Part shown: piece after piece, positions 7,271 through 14,489 of the stretch
How positions within the stretch are numbered: position 1 is the stretch's first letter
How the letters are laid out: every line of letters starts with the position of its first letter
Translations under genes and position numbers: made by a program
Assembly: GCA_029862975.1 (NCBI GenBank)
Contig: JAOTWP010000038.1
Span: forward strand, 1 to 32,133
DNA from: Acidobacteriota bacterium
GTDB lineage: Bacteria > Acidobacteriota > Thermoanaerobaculia > Multivoradales > JAHEKO01
Direction: 5' to 3'
DNA length: 32,133 bases
The notes under the pieces: generated by a model
What the model saw: the letters and a program-made list of their open reading frames with translations, nothing else
Databases searched by the model: none
What the model was told of the DNA's origin: nothing

Positions 7271-7567
7271 AAAGCGGTCGGCATCAAGCAGCTCAAGGCT
7301 CGGCTGTCCGAGTACGTGCGGCTCGCCCGGGCGGGGGAGACGGTTCTCGTCAGCGACCGCGACGAGGTGGTGGCGGAGCTCGGGCCGCCGCGGCACCAGC
7401 GGGCCGACGACGGCTCGGTGGATGCCGTTCTCGACCGGCTCGCGGAGCGCGGCTGCCTCACGCGATCGAGCCGGCCGAAGGAGGGCTTCGTGTGGTCGCC
7501 GCCCTCGCTGGGCCTTTCTCCCGAGGCCGCGGGCGAGCTGCTCGCCGAGCTACGGGGCGACCGGTAG
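7268..7567 (+). CDS. Phd/YefM-type antitoxin
   Basis: A 99-residue antitoxin starting VKAVGIKQLKARLSEYVRLARAGETVLVSDRDEVVAELGPP, the standard Phd/YefM N-terminal DNA-binding fold (strand, helix with L-x-x-Y, strand E-x-V-x-V-S-x-R-x-x-x-V-A-E-L). The C-terminal part (LDRLAERGCLTRSSR..., later LSPEAAGELLAELRGDR) would bind the toxin. The start is a GTG chosen because the protein pattern begins there and the promoter places transcription start on its first base. Seven bases separate its stop from the PIN toxin, so the two form one transcription unit. Phd antitoxins paired with PIN toxins are known; this pair is also VapBC-like in the broad sense. Confidence 0.85.
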   Translation: MKAVGIKQLKARLSEYVRLARAGETVLVSDRDEVVAELGPPRHQRADDGSVDAVLDRLAERGCLTRSSRPKEGFVWSPPSLGLSPEAAGELLAELRGDR

Positions 7568-7574
7568 CCGGCGC

Positions 7575-7985
7575 ATGGCCGCCGCCCTCTACCTCGACAG
7601 CTCGGCGATCCTCCGCCCCGTCCTGGAGCGGGGCCTGTCACCGGAGATCGGGACCCGTATCGAGAAGGCCGAGGTCCTCGTCACGTCGCGGCTGTCGCTC
7701 GTCGAAACGGCCCGCGCCTTTCATCGCGTACGCCTGCTCGGACGGCATCCCGAGGCCCTCATCGCCGACGGCGAGCGGGCCGTCCGCGGCCTGTGGCGCC
7801 ATTGTGAGATCTGGGAGCTCGACAAGGAGGTCTGCGAGCTCGCCGAGGCGGTCTCCCCCACCGCGCCGCTGCGCGGCCTGGACGCGCTCCACCTCGCGAC
7901 CTTCATCCTCGCCCGCCGGGAGATCGCCGGTCTGCGGCTGCTGACCGCCGACGACCGCCTCCACGCCGCGGCCGGGTCCGCCTGA
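7575..7985 (+). CDS. PIN-domain toxin ribonuclease
   Basis: A 136-residue PIN-domain protein, expected to be a magnesium-dependent RNase held in check by the Phd-type protein encoded just upstream. All four expected acidic positions are present: Asp8 (LYLDSSAIL), Glu44 (SLVETARAFHRV), Asp103 (GLDALHLATFIL) and Asp126/127 (LTADDRLHAAA). Unlike the VapC at 1543-1986, this active site is complete. ATG 7575 follows the antitoxin stop by seven bases; no strong ribosome site is visible, in keeping with coupled translation. The target RNA cannot be predicted. Confidence 0.88.
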   Translation: MAAALYLDSSAILRPVLERGLSPEIGTRIEKAEVLVTSRLSLVETARAFHRVRLLGRHPEALIADGERAVRGLWRHCEIWELDKEVCELAEAVSPTAPLRGLDALHLATFILARREIAGLRLLTADDRLHAAAGSA

Positions 7986-8073
7986 CGGCTTCGTCGACCG
8001 TCCGCGCGGCGCATCGGCGACGGGGAAGGTGGCGCGTGCCGGCCGGAGGGTCCTCGAGGCGGCGGGCCTCGGG

Positions 8074-9051
8074 TCAATCGGGCGTGAAGAGCTTGGCGCG
8101 CACGGTGGCGCGGTATCCGGAGGGGCTGCGGCCGGTGAGCCGGCGGTAGAGGGTGGCGAAGTGCCCGGCGTCCTCGTAGCCGACGCGGGCGGCGACCTGG
8201 GCGATCGATAGATCGGTCCCGCGCAGCAGCTCGGAGGCCAGCCTCATCCGGACCCGGCGCACGTACTGCCCGGGCGTGCCGCCGGTCGCCGCGCGGAACC
8301 GCCGGTTGAGCGATCGGCGACTGATCCGCAGGTCGTGGCAGAGCCCCTCCAGATCGACCTCGTGCTCGGCCCGGTCGCGCAGCCGCCGCTGGGCCTCGGC
8401 CATCAGCTCGTCCGGCTGGGCGCTGGACTCGCCGTCGAAGAACCCCTGCTGCAGGGCCGGGCGCCGGATCTCGGGCGAGAACTGGGCCGTCACGCGCCGC
8501 GCGATCTCGGCGCCGTAGAGGGACTCGATGAAGTAGGTCGTCAGATCCGCGGTGGCGTTGAGGCTTCCGGCGCAGTAGAGGTTGCCGGCGCGGGTGATGA
8601 GGTGCTGGCGCTTGAGGTCGACGCGCGGGTAGCGCCGCGCGAAGTCGTCGAGAAACGACCAGTGGGTGGTCGCCGCGCGGCCGTCGAGAAGACCGGCCTC
8701 GGCGACGAGATACGCGCCGGTGCTGATCGCGCACATCAGGGTGCCTTCGGCCGCGAGCCGGGCGAGCAGCGGCGAGATGCCCGGCATTCTCGCCGCCGGC
8801 CGCCGCCAGAAGGGCGGAACGTAGAGCAACGAGACGCGCTCGAGCTCTTCGGGCCGGCACTGGGGAGCGATGGCCAGGGCCGGGAGCCACCCGCTCGCGG
8901 CGTTGTCGGTGGTGGTCACCGTCAGCCGGAGGCGCCCCTTCGAGCGCGCGCGGACGCGGTGCAGCTCGTCGGCCGCGCGCAGCATCTCGGCCGGAATCGT
9001 CAGGCCGGAGACGAGCGAGCTGGCCTGGAGGAGGAAGGCGACGTGGTGCAT
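8074..9051 (-). CDS. GlxA/FtrA-type AraC-family transcriptional regulator
   Basis: A 325-residue regulator. Residues 1 to about 170 form a DJ-1/PfpI-like domain (MHHVAFLLQASSLVSGLTIPAEMLR..., later MCAISTGAYLVAEAGLLDGRAATTHW); the catalytic-cysteine position of true amidotransferases is Ser here (IST), so it acts as a ligand sensor at most. Residues 225-320 are the double helix-turn-helix AraC domain (LCHDLRISRRSLNRRFRAATG; LSIAQVAARVGYEDAGHFATLYRRLTGRSPSGYR). The start ATG at 9051 is the first one matching the family. It is transcribed away from the FabY-like gene with 129 bases between the two starts, the usual layout of a regulator and its target; that FabY is the target is inference. Confidence 0.88.
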   Translation of the reverse strand: MHHVAFLLQASSLVSGLTIPAEMLRAADELHRVRARSKGRLRLTVTTTDNAASGWLPALAIAPQCRPEELERVSLLYVPPFWRRPAARMPGISPLLARLAAEGTLMCAISTGAYLVAEAGLLDGRAATTHWSFLDDFARRYPRVDLKRQHLITRAGNLYCAGSLNATADLTTYFIESLYGAEIARRVTAQFSPEIRRPALQQGFFDGESSAQPDELMAEAQRRLRDRAEHEVDLEGLCHDLRISRRSLNRRFRAATGGTPGQYVRRVRMRLASELLRGTDLSIAQVAARVGYEDAGHFATLYRRLTGRSPSGYRATVRAKLFTPD

Positions 9052-9064
9052 CCGCGAGGTGGCG

Positions 9065-9094
9065 AGAATACCGCACAATGTGGCCAGATCACAA
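9065..9094 (-). promoter_or_regulatory. Candidate promoter of the AraC-family regulator
   Basis: On the minus strand TTGTGA (9094-9089) and TATTCT (9070-9065) are 18 bases apart. Transcription would begin near 9058, about seven bases before the ATG at 9051, again a very short leader. Confidence 0.5.
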
Positions 9095-9180
9095 AGATTC
9101 TCGGTCCGGACGGTCGCTAGACTTCCAGCCGTGAGGCGCTGCCCGGGGCAACGTCTCTTCTTTCGCGGAGGGCACAGCCG

Positions 9181-11007
9181 TTGACCAGCATGCCCGTCAT
9201 CGTCGCCTTCGGTGGGGTCAACGCCGCCGGGCGGGTCTCGGGTCACCACGCCTATCGGCGCACCGTCGTCGAGTGCCTCGACGAGCCCCGCGCTGCCGCG
9301 ACCTGGCGCAGCCTGGCGGGTCTGGTGGGGTACCAAGGCCCGCTGGACGAAGCGGGGATCGACCGGCTGGGCGCGCACAGCCTGGTCCGGCGGCTGGAGC
9401 CGGAGGTCTTCGACCCGCAGCGGGCGCCGTGGAATCGCCGCCTGCGGGTGCGCACGAACGGCGGACCGGTGGCGTTCGAGACGCCGCGGCGGGACGTTCC
9501 CGACCACCTGCCGGAAGGCTGGCGGATCGAGGAGAACGGCGGCGGCACGGTGCGGATCACCCTGGGCGAGACCTCCGAGATCCTGGTGCCGGACCGGCGG
9601 GACATCGGCGTCAGCGCCGCCGGGATGCTCCCCCGCGGGTTCGACCCCGGGAGCCTGTACGCCGCTCGCAGTCATCCGCGCGCGCTGCAGCTGGCGCTCT
9701 TTGGCGCCAGCGACGCCCTGGGCTGCCTGGGGCTGGACTGGCCCGGAGTCATGGCGCGCGTCGCGCCGGACCAGATCGCCACCTACGCGGGCAGCGCCAT
9801 GGCGCAGCAGGACGAGCACGGCAACGGTGGTCTGCTGGGCCACCGGCATCGTGGCCGGCGCGTCACCTCCAAGCACGTGGCCATGGGGCTCGCCGAGATG
9901 GCGGCGGACTTCGTCAACGCCTACGTGCTCGGCAGCCTCGGCCAGACGGGCCACAACATGGGCGCCTGCGCGACGTTCCTCTACAACCTGAGGCTCGGAG
10001 CACAGGACATCCGTGAAGGCCGGGCCCGCGTGGCGATCATCGGTGGGGTCGAGGCGCCGCTCGTCCCGGACGTGATGGACGGACTCGCCACCATGGGCGC
10101 GCTGGCGACCGACGCTTCGCTGCGCGAGCTCGAGGGCAAGGCCGCGGACGAGGAGCCCGACCATCGGCGCGCCTGCCGGCCGTTCGGAGCCAACTCCGGG
10201 TTCGTCGTCGCCGAGGGCGCCCAGTTCCTCGTGCTGATGGAGGGCGAGCTCGCCCTCGAGCTGGGGGCGGACATCCACGGCGGCGTCGGCGACGTCTTCG
10301 TCCACGCCGACGGGCACAAGAAGTCGATCTCCTCCCCCGGCGTCGGCAACTACGTCACCTTCGCCAAGGCGGTCGCGGCGGCGCGCCGAGCGCTGGGTGA
10401 GCGGGCGGTGCGCGAGCGCAGCTTCGTCCAGGCCCACGGTACCGGCACGCCGCAGAATCGCGTCAGCGAGTCGCTGATCCTCGACTCGGTGGCCAAGGCC
10501 TTCGAGATCGAGAATTGGCCCGTCGCCGCGGTGAAGTGCTTCGTGGGCCACACGATGGCCGCGGCCGGCGGCGACCAGATCTCGTCGGCGCTCGGCACGT
10601 GGCGCGACGGCATCGTTCCCGGCATCGCCACCATCGACGAGGCAGCCGACGACGTCCACGCCGAGCGCCTCCGCATCTCCAGGGAGCCTTTCGACGCCGG
10701 CGTGGAGCGGCTGGACGCCGTGTTCGTCAACTCCAAGGGCTTCGGCGGCAACAACGCCACCGCCTGGCTGGCGGCGCCCCACGTCGTCGAGCGCCGGCTC
10801 GCCGAAGCGTACGGACCGGCCGCGATCGACGGCTGGCGCCGGCGGGTCGAACCGACCCGCGAGCAAGCCGCCGCCTACGACGAAGCGGCCTCGGCGGGCG
10901 ACCTGCGCGTCATCTACAAGTTCGACCACGCCGTACGCGACGGCAGCCACGTCAGGCTCGACCGCGACCAGCTCCAGATCGAGGGCTACGGCCCGATCCG
11001 GCTCTGA
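9181..11007 (+). CDS. fabY: FabY-like beta-ketoacyl-ACP synthase
   Basis: A 608-residue condensing enzyme, longer than FabB/FabF (about 410), as for the FabY type described in Pseudomonas aeruginosa, which starts fatty acid synthesis from acetyl-CoA and malonyl-ACP. The N-terminus PVIVAFGGVNAAGR...HHAYRR resembles FabY as I recall it. The thiolase-fold triad is visible: Cys263 in GHNMGACATFLYN, His419 in VQAHGTGTPQNR and His457 in CFVGHTMAAAGGDQ, followed by NSKGFGGNNAT. TTG 9181 is chosen because GGAGGG (9167-9172) is eight bases upstream; the in-frame ATG 9190 would be too far. The closing 70 residues (EPTREQAAAYDEAASAGD...) extend past the core fold. Divergent from an AraC-family regulator. 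The acyl primer used here is not known. Confidence 0.85.
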   Translation: MTSMPVIVAFGGVNAAGRVSGHHAYRRTVVECLDEPRAAATWRSLAGLVGYQGPLDEAGIDRLGAHSLVRRLEPEVFDPQRAPWNRRLRVRTNGGPVAFETPRRDVPDHLPEGWRIEENGGGTVRITLGETSEILVPDRRDIGVSAAGMLPRGFDPGSLYAARSHPRALQLALFGASDALGCLGLDWPGVMARVAPDQIATYAGSAMAQQDEHGNGGLLGHRHRGRRVTSKHVAMGLAEMAADFVNAYVLGSLGQTGHNMGACATFLYNLRLGAQDIREGRARVAIIGGVEAPLVPDVMDGLATMGALATDASLRELEGKAADEEPDHRRACRPFGANSGFVVAEGAQFLVLMEGELALELGADIHGGVGDVFVHADGHKKSISSPGVGNYVTFAKAVAAARRALGERAVRERSFVQAHGTGTPQNRVSESLILDSVAKAFEIENWPVAAVKCFVGHTMAAAGGDQISSALGTWRDGIVPGIATIDEAADDVHAERLRISREPFDAGVERLDAVFVNSKGFGGNNATAWLAAPHVVERRLAEAYGPAAIDGWRRRVEPTREQAAAYDEAASAGDLRVIYKFDHAVRDGSHVRLDRDQLQIEGYGPIRL

Positions 11008-11045
11008 AACCCGCCTCGGGTGCCTCGGGAGCTCGAAGGAGTCTG

Positions 11046-11071
11046 CCCGCCCGGGCCGCTCCCGGGACGGG
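11046..11071. terminator. Hairpin between convergent genes
   Basis: CCCGCCCGGG (11046-11055) pairs with CCCGGGACGGG (11061-11071) over ten base pairs with one bulged A and a five-base loop. It lies between the ends of the FabY-like gene and the Asp-box gene. No T-run follows on either strand, so it is terminator-like only. Confidence 0.4.
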
Positions 11072-11101
11072 TCGATGGAAGCGGGATCGGCTCGGCCGGA
11101 C

Positions 11102-13045
11102 CTACGGAACGGCGCTCGACCAGGCGGCGGTGTCGCCGCTCTCGAAGCCGTCCGCGAAGATGCTGCCGCCGCCATGGCGCCAGAGGCCGAAGTTGCTGCC
11201 GACCCAACCGTTGCCCGGTGACGAGAACGCTATCGTCTCGAAATTGACGGGGGACTCGGCCAGCGTCTCGCTGGTCCAGGTGGCGCCGCCGTCGGTCGTG
11301 TGGAAGACGATGCCGACGAGCGCCGCCACCCAGCACTCCGTCGGGCTCACGGTGCTGACCCCCCACAGGGACTCGTCCGTGCCGATGTCCTGCAGCACCC
11401 ACGTCTCGCCGCCGTTGACCGTGCGCATGACGTCGCCCAGGGCGCCGACCGCCCAGCCGTGCTGCTCGTCGAACATCGAGATGCTGAGGATGTGGTTGGG
11501 CGGGCTCGCCTGCTCGGTCCAGGTGGCCCCGCCGTCGGTCGTCTTGTAGATCTCGTTGCCCCCCGCCCACCCGAGCTCGGGAGTGAGGAAGTCGATGTTG
11601 CCGATGAACCCCGCTCCCGGCGGGCTGATGCCCGTCCAGGTGAGTCCGCCGTCGTAGGAGATGTTGAGCCCGTCCTGGGTCACGTCGTTGACGCCCAGCA
11701 CGACCACCACGCCCGGGGCGACGGCATCGCAGGCCTTGATGTCCAGAGGGGTGTGGAAGACCGCGCGGACGGCCCAGCTGCGGCCGCCGTCGAGGCTGCG
11801 CAGGACCTTCATGTCCGCATAACCGAAGGCCTCGTGCTTGCCGACCGCATAGCCCTCGTTCTCGTCGAGGAACGAGACGTCCATGACGCGGCCGTACTTG
11901 TCGATGCCCGGCGTGAAGACCCGCTCCCAGTGGCGGCCACCGTCCTCGGTGCGCATGATCTCCCCCGCCTCGCACGCCGCCCAGGCATGCCGTCCGTCGT
12001 CGAGGGCGTCCATGCCGTGGGTCATGAACCAGCCGGTGTTGCCCGCCGAGCGCCAGGTCTGGCCGCCGTCCTCGGTGTAGGAAAGCAGGGCGCGCTCCCC
12101 GACGGAGAAACCGTGCAGCTCGTCGAACATGTACACGTCGAAGAGCGAGGCGGTGTTGGCGATCGGAGCCGCGACCAGGGACCACGTCTGGCCTCCGTCC
12201 GCAGTCCGGACGACGCTCCCGTCGAGGCCGACGGCGACGCCCGTGAGCCGGTCGGGGGCGAAGTGCCCGCCGAAGGCCCAGGTGCCCGCGGGAAGACCGT
12301 CGACCAGCTCCCAGGTCGCGCCGGCGTTCGCGGTGTGGTGGAAGCGACCGCCACCGATGGCCCAGCCCTCCTGCGCGTCGAAGAACTGGATGCTGCCGAA
12401 ACCCGTGGCGGGATCGTAGAGCTGCTCCTGCCAGGAGAGCCCCCCGTTGCTCGAGTGGAAGATCTTCCCGTCGATGTCGACGGTCCAACCGTTGTTCTCG
12501 TCGACGAACTCGATGTCGACAAGGGTCCACCCCCCGATCGGGCCGACCGGGTTCCACGTGACCCCGCCGTTGGTCGTCCAGTAGGCGATCGCGCCGTTGC
12601 CGCAGGCCCAGCCGCGCAGCGGATCGAGGAAGAAGACGCCGTAGAGCGAACCGTTGTTGTTCACCTGCGTCCAGGTCTGCCCGCCATCGATGGTGCGCCA
12701 GGTGTTGTTGCCCACGATCCAGCCGTGCTGCCCGTCGTCCAGGAAGAAGACGTCATTGATGCTGGACGTCGTGAGGATCTGTCGCTCCCAGGTCGCGCCG
12801 CCGTTCGTCGTGTGGAGCACGTGCCCCGTGCCGTCGCTGAGCATCGGGCTGCCGACGATCCAGGCCTCGCCCGGCCCCAGCATGTGGACCCCCTTGAGGT
12901 CCTGGCTGCTCGGCCAGGGGGCCTCGAACTTCCATTCCTCCCCGAGCGCGGCCTGACCGCCGAGGGCGACGATGCAGGCGAGCGCGAGCCGGCGGATGAC
13001 GGCGCAGGGGCGGGTCCGGTCCTGAACGCGGCGATCGTCTCTCAT
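11102..13045 (-). CDS. Secreted Asp-box (YCF48/BNR-like) beta-propeller with conserved C-terminal tail
   Basis: A 647-residue exported protein. The N-terminus is basic (MRDDRRVQDRTRPCAVIRR), then a hydrophobic stretch LALACIVALGGQAALG, with likely cleavage before EEWKF. The mature part holds about thirteen D/N-G-G-x-T-W turns (such as TNGGATWERQ, DGGQTWTQV), each about 45-50 residues apart and preceded by F-x-D-x-x-x-G-W-A-V/I-G strands, as in YCF48/photosystem II stability factor-like propellers. No catalytic residues can be named; such proteins are commonly surface or periplasmic. It ends in IFADGFESGDTAAWSSAVP, a tail shared with the next two secreted proteins. ATG 13045 is preferred to the TTG 20 codons upstream because the signal peptide then has normal length. 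Confidence 0.85.
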   Translation of the reverse strand: MRDDRRVQDRTRPCAVIRRLALACIVALGGQAALGEEWKFEAPWPSSQDLKGVHMLGPGEAWIVGSPMLSDGTGHVLHTTNGGATWERQILTTSSINDVFFLDDGQHGWIVGNNTWRTIDGGQTWTQVNNNGSLYGVFFLDPLRGWACGNGAIAYWTTNGGVTWNPVGPIGGWTLVDIEFVDENNGWTVDIDGKIFHSSNGGLSWQEQLYDPATGFGSIQFFDAQEGWAIGGGRFHHTANAGATWELVDGLPAGTWAFGGHFAPDRLTGVAVGLDGSVVRTADGGQTWSLVAAPIANTASLFDVYMFDELHGFSVGERALLSYTEDGGQTWRSAGNTGWFMTHGMDALDDGRHAWAACEAGEIMRTEDGGRHWERVFTPGIDKYGRVMDVSFLDENEGYAVGKHEAFGYADMKVLRSLDGGRSWAVRAVFHTPLDIKACDAVAPGVVVVLGVNDVTQDGLNISYDGGLTWTGISPPGAGFIGNIDFLTPELGWAGGNEIYKTTDGGATWTEQASPPNHILSISMFDEQHGWAVGALGDVMRTVNGGETWVLQDIGTDESLWGVSTVSPTECWVAALVGIVFHTTDGGATWTSETLAESPVNFETIAFSSPGNGWVGSNFGLWRHGGGSIFADGFESGDTAAWSSAVP

Positions 13046-13146
13046 GGCGCGCCTCCCGACTTGCGAGGCGCCTCGCGCATTTCCCGTCTCTGCTTGCGTC
13101 CGCAAGTCTCCGTCACAAACGACGCTCGCAAGGATGCCTGATGGCA

Positions 13147-13190
13147 GATTACCGGGGGATTACCGGGGGATTCCCGGGGGATTCCCGGGG
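13147..13190. repeat. Four 11-bp direct repeats upstream of the LacI-family gene
   Basis: Four consecutive 11-mers: GATTACCGGGG twice (13147-13168), then GATTCCCGGGG twice (13169-13190). The period equals about one turn of the helix. They lie in the divergent region between the Asp-box propeller (start 13045) and the LacI regulator (start near 13308). Confidence 0.9.
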
Positions 13191-13272
13191 GCGAGCCCGG
13201 CAGGAGGCCGGCGCCCGATCTGCCCCGGCGGAGCGGACGTTCTCCCGCCGGCCCTCGCGCCCGGCGCGCCGC

Positions 13273-13310
13273 TTGAACCACTCCGGGGGCCGTGCGACAC
13301 TCGCCCCGTG
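13273..13310 (+). promoter_or_regulatory. Candidate leaderless promoter of the LacI-family gene
   Basis: TTGAAC (13273-13278), a 17-base spacer and GACACT (13296-13301). Seven bases on is 13308, the first base of an in-frame GTG, the same geometry as the two toxin-antitoxin promoters. The -10 is weaker (G in place of T). Confidence 0.45.
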
Positions 13311-14396
13311 CCTCGCCGCGACGATCAGCGGATCCACCCGCGCAAGGGCGGGGGGCGGGTGACCATCAAGGACGTGGCGCGTCACGTCGGCCTTTCGCCC
13401 GCCACGGTCTCGCTCGTTCTCAATCGCGCCCCGACGGCGGCCTCGATCCCGCAACCGACCCAGGACCGGATCCTGGCGGCGGTCGAAGAGCTCAACTACC
13501 GCCCCGACCGCCTGGCCCAGTCGCTCCGCCGCGGGCGTAGCGCCTCCGTGGGCATCCTCGTGCCCGACATCGGCGAGGCCTACGCGGCCGGGATCATGGG
13601 CGGGGTGGAGCGCGGGCTCTCGGAGAAGGACTACCTCTTCCTCGCCGCCAGCCATCGCTGGGATCTGGAGCGGCTGGCGGAGAGCCTGGACCGGCTCGAG
13701 GATCGCTCCGTCGACGGCCTGATCCTCGTCGCCACGCCGATCCGCGAGATCCCGGGACTGCCGACGGTCGTCGTCGCGGGGCACGAACGCCTGCCCGGCG
13801 TGACCAACGTCATCATCGACCACGACGTCGCAGCGGCGCAGGCGCTGTCCCATCTCGCCGAGCACGGCCACGAGCGGATCGCCGTCTTGAAGGGCCACCA
13901 CCCCCTCGACACCGACACCGCGGATCGTTGGCGGGCCGTCGCGGAAGCCGCGCAGGCCCACGGAGTCGAGGTCCCGCCCGAGCTGGTGAAGGAGCTGGGC
14001 GACGGCCGCTCGCGCGACGTCTTCGCCGCCGAGGCGCGCTACCGCGAGGGGTTCGGAGCGGCCCGCGAGGTTCTGGCCGAAGGCGTACCGTTCACCGCGC
14101 TGTTCGCCTTCGACGACATCTCGGCGATCGGCGCGACGCGCGCGCTTCTCGACGCCGGACTGCGCGTCCCGGAGGACGTCTCCGTCATCGGGTTCGACGA
14201 CGTCCAGAGCGCCCGCTTCCAGAGCCCCGGCCTCACGACGATCCGCCAGCCGCTGCGCGAGATGGGCGAGCTCGCCGCCCGGACGCTGCTCGCGAGGATC
14301 GCGGGCGGCGCCGGGCCTCCCGACGTCCTGTCGGTCGAGCCGGTGCTCGTCATCCGTGAATCCACCGGCCCGGCGCCCGCCCGCGCCCGCCGTTGA
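13308..14396 (+). CDS. LacI/GalR-family transcriptional regulator
   Basis: A 362-residue repressor-type regulator. The LacI helix-turn-helix is VTIKDVARHVGLSPATVSLVLNR, with the hinge LNYRPDRLAQSLRRGRS. The periplasmic-binding-protein-like sensor follows (SVGILVPDIGEAYAAGIMGGVERGL, ALFAFDDISAIGATRALLDAGLRVPEDVSVIGFDDV), ending with the family's LTTIRQPLREMGELAARTLL. The inducer is unknown, usually a sugar or nucleoside. The start may be GTG 13308 (matches the promoter spacing, adds 17 basic residues) or GTG 13359 directly at VTIKDV with a G-rich ribosome site; both are in frame. It is inserted between two secreted propeller genes on the opposite strand and points away from the Asp-box gene, so it may control that gene, but the operator has not been seen for certain. 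Confidence 0.9.
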   Translation: MPRRDDQRIHPRKGGGRVTIKDVARHVGLSPATVSLVLNRAPTAASIPQPTQDRILAAVEELNYRPDRLAQSLRRGRSASVGILVPDIGEAYAAGIMGGVERGLSEKDYLFLAASHRWDLERLAESLDRLEDRSVDGLILVATPIREIPGLPTVVVAGHERLPGVTNVIIDHDVAAAQALSHLAEHGHERIAVLKGHHPLDTDTADRWRAVAEAAQAHGVEVPPELVKELGDGRSRDVFAAEARYREGFGAAREVLAEGVPFTALFAFDDISAIGATRALLDAGLRVPEDVSVIGFDDVQSARFQSPGLTTIRQPLREMGELAARTLLARIAGGAGPPDVLSVEPVLVIRESTGPAPARARR

Positions 14397-14489
14397 GCCG
14401 CCCTCGAGCGACGGCATCGCGCGGGGGCGCCGGCAGCGCGGCGCGCCGAGGAAAAGCGCCCAGGGGAGAGCGATTCGTCTCGGAGCAGC

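Noticed and set aside
8074-11175. A 1033-codon open frame on the minus strand running through the FabY-like gene
   Set aside because: Only the part before 9051 matches a family (GlxA-type AraC). The rest is opposite the FabY-like gene, which has all catalytic motifs and a good ribosome site.
13147-13190. CRISPR-like array
   Set aside because: The 11-bp units are contiguous with no spacers, and there are no cas genes.
14427-14444. Hairpin GCGCCG/CGGCGC between the LacI and SBBP genes as a terminator
   Set aside because: Only six pairs, no T-run on either strand, and GC-rich stems of this size are common by chance here.
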